DNA from: Clostridium sp. CAG:1013
GTDB lineage: Bacteria > Bacillota > Clostridia > Oscillospirales > Acutalibacteraceae
Length of the DNA stretch: 6,261 bases
Direction: 5' to 3'
Assembly: GCA_000432995.1 (NCBI GenBank)
Contig: HF972611.1
Location: forward strand, 1-6,261
The position numbers and the translations under genes are program-made. Under the pieces are notes generated by a model. The model saw nothing but the letters and a program-made list of their open reading frames with translations, was not told the origin of the DNA and ran no database searches. Below, in pieces: positions 1 through 5,422 of this stretch (the first letter of the stretch is position 1; the number at the start of each line of letters is the position of its first letter).

Positions 1-21
1 AAATTAAGTAGAGTTGAAACC

Positions 22-3000
22 TTAGTTATCAACCGCGTTAACCATAGCGGACGCGGCTTCAGCTCTTGTAAGCGTGGAAGTGGGACGGAAGGTGCCATTG
101 GTATCACCGTTCATCAGGCCGGAAGCCTTGCAGGCGTACACATATTCCTTCGCCCAGCTGGCGATCTTAGCATCGTCAGTAAAGGTTTCGCTGCTGGTGC
201 CAGTAGCGTCGAAAGCTCTGGCCAGGAAGATAGCAGCTTCCTGACGGGTAATGTAAGAATCGGGATTGAAGTTACCCTTGTCATCACCAGCAGTAATGCC
301 CTGCTCATACAGATAAGCGATAGAGCTTACACCGTAATCATTGTCAGCCACGTCCTTGAAGGGAGACTCGGCAGGCTCGTCGTTGTTGTGACCCAGAGCC
401 TGAGCCAGCATGATGGCAAAGTCGCGGCGGGTAATGTTGTTGTTGGGCTTGAAGGTGCCGTCAGAGTAACCGGACAGGATGCCCAGATCCACAGCACGCA
501 TCACGTTGGCATAGTACCAGTCACCCTCGTCAATGTCGGAGAACTGGTCGGCCAGAGTAGCCTTCAGAGTGTAGACGTTGGTGGTCTTCTTATCCTCAGA
601 AGTAACTTTGATGGTGATGTTGGTATTCAGGTCGTAAGTCTCGTTTGCATCATACTCATCATCGCCAACATAAATGGTAGCCATCTTGGAAGCGGTGAGG
701 GTCAGCTTCACGGGGTACAGATTGGTGCCGAAAGGCAGAGTCACGTTCACGTTCTTGCCACTGATGGAAGCGGAAGTGTTGTTAACCTTCACACTGGTCA
801 GGGAAGCACCGGTCTCAGCGTCGTTGACAACAACCTTTACGGTGTAGGTCTCAGTTTCACCGCTCTCGGACTTCACGATCAGGCTGGTGACTGCATCCTC
901 ACCAATCTTAAGGGCCTTACCTTCCACCTTGAACTTGGTGGGATTCTCGGTGTCCTCGGAACCGTTGTCGGATTTCAGAGCAGCATCGTCGGTATCGTTG
1001 GCATACAGAGAAGCCAGCTTGGACAGCTTGAAGTTCAGGGAGAACTCGGTGCCGTTGTCATTGTAGGAAGAGGGCACAGTGACGGTAACCTGCTTGCCGG
1101 AGAGAGAAGCCTTCACATTCTCGTCCAGAGTGGAAGCAATGCTGATCAGGGACTTGCCAGTAGCGGGCTCGGCCTCAACGCCGTACACATAGTACACAGC
1201 GCCGTTATCCTTCACATAGTCAGCGTCAATATCCTCACCAGCAGCCTTCTGGTCGATCACAGTTTTCTCGCTGAGCACATACACGGGAATAGCTTTAGCC
1301 TCAGTCAGATTGCCGCTGTTATCCACAGCGTCCAGCTTTCCATTGAAGCTGATACCGGTTGCAGCAGTTCCATCTTCGTTGCCAACCAAAACGATTTCTT
1401 CAGCATCAGTATCGGCAAGATAAGCGGTAGCACCATCGCTGAGGGCGAGAGCGTTCAGGTACACGGAAGCAGTAGCTTCTTCAAAAGAATTGGGAAGGGT
1501 TACCTTAATAGTAGTAACGCTCTTACCATTCAGTTTAGCGGTGCCCTTAACGGAAGCATAGGTGTTGTCCTCGGTGATCTCAGCTTCCTTGTCGGTACCA
1601 ACAAAACCAGCGGAGCTCAGAGCCTTGCCAGTCTTGGCATTCTCGTACTTCACGGTGATAGTGTAGGTCTGTACAGTGTCATCAGAACCAGTCACCTTCA
1701 GGGTGATCTTGTTGTCTTCGATCAGATCGGTAGTCTCCAGATTGGTGGCCTTATCGTTCTTAATCTCGGTATTGGAATCACCAAATGTAACCTTGGCGCC
1801 GGTGCTGGCCTGCACATACACGATGTACTGATCCAGCTCAGCCTTGGCAGCATAGGGCAGGGTCAGAGTGCCATTGGAGGCGGAGTAAACAGTCTCTTTG
1901 CCGTCCTTGGTGTACTTCACGGAGAAGTCGTTCAGCTTAGCCTCAGCGGAGGCAGCGACGGTCAGATTCACAGTGTAGTTGTTGGTGGTCTTGCCATCCT
2001 CGGACTTAACAGTGATAACAAAGGTCTTGCCGGACACATTGACATCACTCATGGTATAGTTGCCGTCAGTAGCTTCCGCAACTTCCTTGCCCTGCGCGGA
2101 GATAGCCACGTAAGCGTTCTCAGACACAGTGCCCTTCACTTCCACAGCCTTGGCAGCATCGCTGTCAAACTTAAAGCCAGCGGGCATTTCCACGGAAACA
2201 GTATTGCCGGAAACAGTAACTTCGTTGCTGCCACCGACCTTAACAGTCTTCAGAACGCCTTCGGGGTTCTCAGAAGGCACATCCAGGGTAACCGTGAGTG
2301 CCACATAGTCGCCGGCCTCTTTGCCAGTCCAAGCGTACAGGGTGTCAGTGTCAAAATCCACCTCAGTCTTACCGCTGGTGACAACGTCCTTATTGTAACC
2401 ATTAGTGCTGGTGGTCAGAGCCAGGACACCGTCAGCCAGCTTGAAGGTGGGGACGACCTTATCGGTCTTGTAGCCATAGGGGACCTTGATGGTGATCTCA
2501 GTGCCCTCGATCTTGGTCTCCTCAGTCTGCTCAGGTACAGTGAAAGAAGTGATACCGGCATCGCTCTTCAGTTCCACAGTGTATTTCTTGGTGGAGCCAT
2601 CTTTCGCGGTAACAGTCAAAGTACCCTTATTTTCGGTGAAAGAAGTAACACCAGTGTTTGTGGCATCACTGCTGGTGGTGATGAAATCATCAGCACCCAA
2701 AGAAGTGGGGAGAGTAGCACCAAAAGCAAAGTTAATGGTGATAACATTGCCGCTAATGGTGTAGTTGGTCATGTCAGCCAGGTTACCATCCTTGTCAGTC
2801 AAAGCCTTAATGGAGGTGTCACTGCTGGGAACAGTTTCCTTTACAGTGATCTTCAAGGTGTAGTCCTTGATGACATCCTGGTCATCCTCGGTCTGCTCAA
2901 CTTTGGTGCGCAGGCCCAGAGTGTAGACATCGCCAGACTTAGTGGCTTTCTCATCCAGGTTAACGCTGGTAAGAGCAATCTCGGTGCCATTTTTGTCAAC

Positions 3001-3222
3001 AGCAACCAGATCCACATCGGCCTGCTTAACCCAGGTGATGTCCACGGTAGTCTTAGTGGCTTCCACCGAATAGGTGGTGCCGCTGAGTTCAGCCAGCTGA
3101 TTATCTACGTAAACCGTAGGATCAGCCGCTTCTGCCGCAGCGCTGAGCGGAATCATTGCGACGACCAGCATCAAGGCCAGAAGCATCGCAAGTGATTTCT
3201 TCAGAAACTTGCTTTTCTTCAT
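22..3222 (-). CDS. SLH-domain surface protein with tandem beta-sandwich repeats (S-layer-like)
   Basis: A complete 1066-residue secreted protein, probably a major cell-surface or S-layer-like protein. Residues 1-32 are a signal peptide: a Lys-rich start, a hydrophobic core (about 11-27) and an Ala-rich cleavage region near 28-33. About eight beta-rich units follow at roughly 34-128, 132-220, 221-316, 320-424, 425-528, 529-686, 687-800 and 801-889. Several share a strand of the type G-x-x-V-x-V-x-x-P-x-G (158-172, 240-251, 339-350, 709-720, 822-833) and end in DG-x-T-x-x-YTV (208-215, 409-418, 514-522, 787-794, 877-885). This resembles cadherin-like/DUF5018-type beta-sandwich domains. Three SLH domains close the protein (about 892-941, 955-1004, 1014-1062), with TRRD, TRQE and TRAE motifs. 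SLH domains bind pyruvylated secondary wall polymers, so the protein should be non-covalently wall-bound. It is acidic, rich in Thr/Val/Asp, and has one cysteine (about 1031). The start is supported by a ribosome site 8 nt upstream. The exact function of the repeats is unknown. Confidence 0.93.
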   Translation of the reverse strand: MKKSKFLKKSLAMLLALMLVVAMIPLSAAAEAADPTVYVDNQLAELSGTTYSVEATKTTVDITWVKQADVDLVAVDKNGTEIALTSVNLDEKATKSGDVYTLGLRTKVEQTEDDQDVIKDYTLKITVKETVPSSDTSIKALTDKDGNLADMTNYTISGNVITINFAFGATLPTSLGADDFITTSSDATNTGVTSFTENKGTLTVTAKDGSTKKYTVELKSDAGITSFTVPEQTEETKIEGTEITIKVPYGYKTDKVVPTFKLADGVLALTTSTNGYNKDVVTSGKTEVDFDTDTLYAWTGKEAGDYVALTVTLDVPSENPEGVLKTVKVGGSNEVTVSGNTVSVEMPAGFKFDSDAAKAVEVKGTVSENAYVAISAQGKEVAEATDGNYTMSDVNVSGKTFVITVKSEDGKTTNNYTVNLTVAASAEAKLNDFSVKYTKDGKETVYSASNGTLTLPYAAKAELDQYIVYVQASTGAKVTFGDSNTEIKNDKATNLETTDLIEDNKITLKVTGSDDTVQTYTITVKYENAKTGKALSSAGFVGTDKEAEITEDNTYASVKGTAKLNGKSVTTIKVTLPNSFEEATASVYLNALALSDGATAYLADTDAEEIVLVGNEDGTAATGISFNGKLDAVDNSGNLTEAKAIPVYVLSEKTVIDQKAAGEDIDADYVKDNGAVYYVYGVEAEPATGKSLISIASTLDENVKASLSGKQVTVTVPSSYNDNGTEFSLNFKLSKLASLYANDTDDAALKSDNGSEDTENPTKFKVEGKALKIGEDAVTSLIVKSESGETETYTVKVVVNDAETGASLTSVKVNNTSASISGKNVNVTLPFGTNLYPVKLTLTASKMATIYVGDDEYDANETYDLNTNITIKVTSEDKKTTNVYTLKATLADQFSDIDEGDWYYANVMRAVDLGILSGYSDGTFKPNNNITRRDFAIMLAQALGHNNDEPAESPFKDVADNDYGVSSIAYLYEQGITAGDDKGNFNPDSYITRQEAAIFLARAFDATGTSSETFTDDAKIASWAKEYVYACKASGLMNGDTNGTFRPTSTLTRAEAASAMVNAVDN

Positions 3223-3230
3223 AATTTCAA

Positions 3231-3236
3231 CCCTCT
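3231..3236 (-). promoter_or_regulatory. Ribosome binding site of the SLH protein gene
   Basis: AGAGGG on the minus strand lies 8 nt before the ATG at 3222. It fixes that ATG, which is followed at once by a Lys-rich signal peptide, as the start. Confidence 0.75.
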
Positions 3237-3250
3237 TAAATTTTAGATTC

Positions 3251-3272
3251 TCACAGGGCTCTTTCCCCGTGA
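3251..3272 (-). promoter_or_regulatory. Hairpin in the 5' leader of the SLH protein mRNA
   Basis: TCAC-x-GGG pairs with CCC-x-GTGA around a 6-nt loop: 7 base pairs with one A/C mismatch. It lies 28 nt upstream of the start codon and just before the ribosome site. It has no U-tract, so it is not a terminator. A stabilising 5' leader hairpin would suit a highly expressed surface protein, but that role is inference. Confidence 0.4.
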
Positions 3273-3297
3273 GTTGAAGTTATCTATAAACTTCAAC
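3273..3297. repeat. Perfect 9-bp inverted repeat with 7-bp spacer (candidate recombinase core site or operator)
   Basis: GTTGAAGTT and AACTTCAAC are perfect inverted arms around the asymmetric spacer ATCTATA. The palindrome lies 50 bp upstream of the SLH gene start and 80 bp past the integrase stop codon. Neither strand has a U-run after it, so it is not an intrinsic terminator. Arms of about 9 bp around a 7-bp spacer are the usual layout of a tyrosine-recombinase crossover site. The arms share GTTGAA with the repeats flanking the integrase gene. The alternative is a repressor operator, because the minus-strand spacer contains a -10-like TATAGA. Confidence 0.55.
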
Positions 3298-3340
3298 ATG
3301 CGGGGGCAAAGCTGTGGAAAACTCTGGAGCAAAGAGGGGG

Positions 3341-3370
3341 ATTTTCTCGAAAAAAGGCGAAAAATGTCAA
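3341..3370 (-). promoter_or_regulatory. Candidate promoter of the SLH protein gene
   Basis: On the minus strand, a perfect -35 TTGACA (3370-3365) is followed after 18 nt by GAAAAT (3346-3341), which matches 4 of 6 bases of the -10 consensus. It would give a leader of about 110 nt that includes the palindrome and the hairpin. A second, weaker option has its -10 TATAGA inside the palindrome at 3273-3297 with a poor -35 (TTTGCC, 16-nt spacing). Which one is used cannot be decided from sequence. Read-through from the integrase gene is also possible, since no clear terminator separates the two genes. Confidence 0.4.
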
Positions 3371-3382
3371 CTTTTGTTCAAC
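3367..3382. repeat. Left copy of the 16-bp direct repeat flanking the integrase gene
   Basis: TCAAC-TTTTGT-TCAAC on the plus strand: two half-sites 11 bp apart, one helical turn. It differs from the right copy at 4939-4954 by one base. It overlaps the integrase stop codon and the candidate -35 of the SLH gene. It is a candidate arm-type site for the integrase N-terminal domain. The link is inferred from position and similarity. Confidence 0.6.
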
Positions 3383-4826
3383 TGTCCCCGGATTTTTCAC
3401 CGTTGGCGGGCAGGGGAGAGGGTTCCTTCACGCCTTCCCGGGTGGTGAGGAGAACGTCCGCCATACAGTCGCTGATGCGGCTCTCCGCCTGCTGCATCAC
3501 ATGACTGTAAATGCTGGTGGTAGTGGAAACGCTGGAGTGTCCCAGGCGATGGCTGATACTTACGCTGTCCACCCCGTGGAAGAACAGCATACTGGTCATG
3601 GTATGGCGGAAAGCATGAGGATTCAAATGGGGGAGCTGGTGCCGTCTCTGAAACCGGGCCAGCCAGTTCCCCAACTGGCTGGGATTCATCCTTCCGCCCC
3701 TTTCTCCCGGGAACACATAGGGGGACTCCTCCCATTTTTCGCCCAACTCTGCCCGCTGCGCCTCCTGCCACAGCTGATACTCCCGCAGCAGGCACATGGT
3801 CTCTTCCGGCAGTTTGATGGTACGCACGGAATCCCGGGTTTTAGGGGTGCCCTCATACACGCCCCGGTCCCCGGCGTAAAGCAAGGTGCAGTCGATGTGG
3901 ATCTGTCCGTTCTCCCAGTCCACGTGATCCCATTTCAACCCCAGCAGCTCCCCCCGCCGGCATCCGGACACCAGCAGCAGGTGGACCGCTGTTTTCCACT
4001 TGATGGGCTCCGCGTCTGCCGCTTTCAGGATATCCGCCACCTCCTCCATTTGAAAGTAGTTGGGATCCGAGGATTCCCGCTTGGGCGGGCTGGCCCGGTG
4101 GGCCGGATTTAACGGAATACGCATCTCCTTCTCCGCCTGGCCCAAGATAATGGAAATTACCAGGTGGCAGTTCATAATCGTCCGGCCGCTGAGGCATTTT
4201 TCCTCTCGCTGGGTGGAAAACAGCAGGGAATAGGGCAGTTCCAGGGCGTCCGCCACTCGGTGGGCCGTGGCAGGTTTCACCGGTTCTCCTTTCCGAAGCC
4301 GTTCCAGGCTGATGCGCCGTCCATCTTTGCCGGTGACACAGATCCCCAATCCCCGAGCGTCCACCACCTGCCACAAGGCCTGACGGGCCAGGGCTTTTTC
4401 GTTGTCCTCCCGGGCTTCCGGCAAGGAAAGCTGCTGATACACATAGTTTAAGTGCTGAGGCCGAATCTCTCCCAGCCGCAGGTGACCCAAAAACGGCAGC
4501 ACCCGCTTTAAGCTCTGCCGGTAATGGATCAGCGTGAGGTGTTTCAATCCTGTGCGCTCCTTTAATTCCAGCACGTATTCCGCGTACTGGGCGAAGGTCT
4601 GACGTCCGTCGGTGAGATAGCCTTCCCGGCACTGCTTCTCGAACACAGCAGCCTGTTTTTCCGCTTCTTTTCGGGCCCGCTTCTCGCTCCATCCTTCCGG
4701 CACATGCCAGGTCATGGTGTAGGGAGTCAGCTGCTTTCCCGTGCGAGGATCTCGCCCCTTGTACACCCGGATGCTGTAAGAGACCACTTCTCCTTCTTTG
4801 TTCTTCCGTGACTGCAAATATGCCAT
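3378..4826 (-). CDS. int: Tyrosine recombinase/integrase with N-terminal arm-binding domain and an HTH-like insertion
   Basis: A complete 482-residue site-specific recombinase of the Tn916/phage integrase type. Residues about 1-75 form a small beta-rich, Lys/Arg-rich N-terminal domain of the kind that binds arm-type DNA sites. Residues about 76-250 are the SAM-like core-binding domain. Unusually, it is interrupted at about 148-205 by a segment that reads like a Xre/Cro helix-turn-helix. Residues about 255-450 form the catalytic domain. The full active site is visible: R290 (SGCRRGE), K329 (TPKTRDS), H404 and R407 (HAFRHT), H430 (LGHSS) and the nucleophile Y440 (SIYSHV). The enzyme should cut and rejoin DNA through a 3'-phosphotyrosine link. 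An AAGGAG site 6 nt before the ATG supports the start. No excisionase, relaxase or phage genes accompany it. The family is certain; its target is not. Confidence 0.95.
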   Translation of the reverse strand: MAYLQSRKNKEGEVVSYSIRVYKGRDPRTGKQLTPYTMTWHVPEGWSEKRARKEAEKQAAVFEKQCREGYLTDGRQTFAQYAEYVLELKERTGLKHLTLIHYRQSLKRVLPFLGHLRLGEIRPQHLNYVYQQLSLPEAREDNEKALARQALWQVVDARGLGICVTGKDGRRISLERLRKGEPVKPATAHRVADALELPYSLLFSTQREEKCLSGRTIMNCHLVISIILGQAEKEMRIPLNPAHRASPPKRESSDPNYFQMEEVADILKAADAEPIKWKTAVHLLLVSGCRRGELLGLKWDHVDWENGQIHIDCTLLYAGDRGVYEGTPKTRDSVRTIKLPEETMCLLREYQLWQEAQRAELGEKWEESPYVFPGERGGRMNPSQLGNWLARFQRRHQLPHLNPHAFRHTMTSMLFFHGVDSVSISHRLGHSSVSTTTSIYSHVMQQAESRISDCMADVLLTTREGVKEPSPLPANGEKSGDS

Positions 4827-4832
4827 TTTTTG

Positions 4833-4838
4833 CTCCTT
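4833..4838 (-). promoter_or_regulatory. Ribosome binding site of the integrase gene
   Basis: AAGGAG on the minus strand lies 6 nt before the ATG at 4826, a near-ideal Shine-Dalgarno site. It decides this start over the alternative reading frames that overlap it. Confidence 0.8.
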
Positions 4839-4882
4839 CCCGCGGGTTTGTTTGGTACCGCACTTTTTAGAATTATTCCTCT

Positions 4883-4912
4883 AGAATAGGACACAAAATC
4901 CCACGGTGTCAA
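4883..4912 (-). promoter_or_regulatory. Candidate sigma-70-type promoter of the integrase gene
   Basis: Minus strand: a perfect -35 TTGACA (4912-4907), an 18-nt spacer, then TATTCT (4888-4883), 4 of 6 to the -10 consensus. The predicted transcript starts near 4876, giving a leader of about 50 nt. Two direct TAGAAT copies (4868-4873 and 4882-4887, plus strand) sit at the -10 and start point and could be a regulator site. The right copy of the 16-bp repeat lies about 27 bp upstream of the -35. Confidence 0.55.
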
Positions 4913-4938
4913 ACCCTGTTTTTATGCTTTTTTTCCGT

Positions 4939-4954
4939 TCAACTTTTTTTCAAC
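4939..4954. repeat. Right copy of the 16-bp direct repeat flanking the integrase gene
   Basis: TCAAC-TTTTTT-TCAAC on the plus strand, in the same orientation and with the same 11-bp half-site spacing as the copy at 3367-3382 (15 of 16 bases identical). It lies upstream of the integrase promoter, so integrase bound here could recombine DNA or regulate its own gene. Both roles are inference. Confidence 0.6.
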
Positions 4955-5068
4955 CTTATGGGATCTTGAAAAAAGGGCACCCATAGGGGGCAAAAATCAG
5001 GACGGGCGAAAATCTGTGACAAGGTACCTGCAAAACCTGAAAAAACCAAGGAATTCCTTAAAAATGGA

Positions 5069-5134
5069 TTTCCAGCCGTTTCTAGTGCCTTTCACGGGTC
5101 CAGGTAGGTTTTGGAAACGCTGGAGGGCTGGAAA
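5069..5134. repeat. Nested inverted repeat in the intergenic region
   Basis: TTTCCAGCC (5069-5077) is the exact reverse complement of GGCTGGAAA (5126-5134). Just inside it, CGTTTC (5077-5082) pairs with GAAACG (5114-5119). C5077 could join either stem, and one side has a 6-nt bulge. It could fold as an interrupted hairpin in RNA from either strand. No family was recognised. Confidence 0.4.
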
Positions 5135-5146
5135 CGGATCTTCCAC

Positions 5147-5185
5147 AAAAATAAAAAACCTCCGCCGCCGAAAAGGTGGGGAGGT
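5147..5185 (-). terminator. Rho-independent terminator-like hairpin with long U-tract
   Basis: Read on the minus strand, ACCTCC pairs with GGAGGT (5185-5180 with 5163-5158). Inner C/G pairs are interrupted by a bulge and a mismatch around a short loop. The stem is followed at once by TTTTTTATTTTT (5158-5147). The transporter gene already has its own terminator 175 bp upstream, so this one is either a back-up or the end of a separate short transcript. It also shields the integrase gene from read-through. Confidence 0.65.
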
Positions 5186-5296
5186 GGGATGGGGAAGATG
5201 GTGACGATCCAGGGCGGGGGTGGGAGCTATGGTCCCCTTCATCGGGTAACCCTCAAACATTAGGGCCGCCGCTGGAAAAATCCCCCCTATGAGGAA

Positions 5297-5329
5297 AAGA
5301 GGGTGAACCCCTCCGGCGGAAACCCTCTT
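5297..5329 (-). other. Second hairpin downstream of the transporter gene
   Basis: AAGAGGGT (5297-5304) and ACCCTCTT (5322-5329) form a perfect 8-bp stem with a 17-nt GC-rich loop. On the minus strand it is followed by only a short T-run (TTTTCC, which starts within the stem). It may be a weak back-up terminator or part of a structured RNA. Confidence 0.4.
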
Positions 5330-5359
5330 GAACCAAGGAAACAGAGGATAGGCATAGAA

Positions 5360-5396
5360 AAAGAGCGCCGCCGAAACACATTCAGCAGCGCTCTTT
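5360..5396 (-). terminator. Intrinsic terminator of the substrate-binding protein gene
   Basis: On the minus strand, AAAGAGCGCTGCTG pairs along its whole length with CGGCGGCGCTCTTT (14 bp, two G-U pairs). Two further A-T pairs close a 5-nt loop. The stem ends in a T-run (CTCTTTTTCT) and starts 26 nt past the TAA stop. It ends the transporter transcript and shows that this gene is the last of its operon. Confidence 0.85.
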
Positions 5397-5422
5397 GTTT
5401 CCTGAGCTGGGATATACGTCTT

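Larger units (their letters stand above)
4827..5422. other. 596-bp intergenic region without a credible gene
   Basis: No convincing coding region is seen. The short open frames at 4997-5260 and 5016-5204 overlap each other on opposite strands, lie across the hairpins and show no recognisable domain. From right to left the region holds the terminator of the transporter gene (5360-5396), a second hairpin (5297-5329), a GC-rich tract, a hairpin with a long U-tract (5147-5185), a nested inverted repeat (5069-5134), a 6-bp inverted repeat TATGGG/CCCATA (4957-4962 and 4980-4985), the right 16-bp repeat and the integrase promoter. I found no tRNA, T-box, SRP RNA or riboswitch signature by eye. Confidence 0.7.

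Noticed and set aside
388..3195. A 935-codon open frame on the plus strand opposite the SLH gene
   Set aside because: It is in exact codon register with the real gene and stays open because that gene avoids TTA, CTA and TCA. Its translation shows no recognisable domain, while the minus-strand protein has a signal peptide, repeats and SLH domains.
3273..3297. Intrinsic terminator of the integrase gene
   Set aside because: The palindrome is A/T-rich with no U-tract on either strand, and lies 80 bp past the stop codon.
259..3297. Second copy of the palindrome arm as partner for DNA inversion
   Set aside because: TTGAAGTT also occurs inside the SLH gene (near 267 and 1029), but as single half-sites in coding sequence with no paired arm. 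They are not credible core sites, so an inversion within this window is not supported.
3397..4863. Overlapping open frames of 132, 336 and 203 codons within the integrase gene, on both strands
   Set aside because: They are frame shadows of GC-rich coding sequence. Only the 482-codon frame has a ribosome site, family motifs and a full catalytic set.
3348..4978. Similar A-rich strings (GAAAAAAGG) on both sides of the integrase as attachment sites
   Set aside because: They are low in complexity and of the kind expected by chance in A/T-rich intergenic DNA.
5200..5345. T-box, SRP RNA, tRNA or known riboswitch in the GC-rich intergenic stretch
   Set aside because: None of the conserved sequence signatures I know for these classes is present on either strand.
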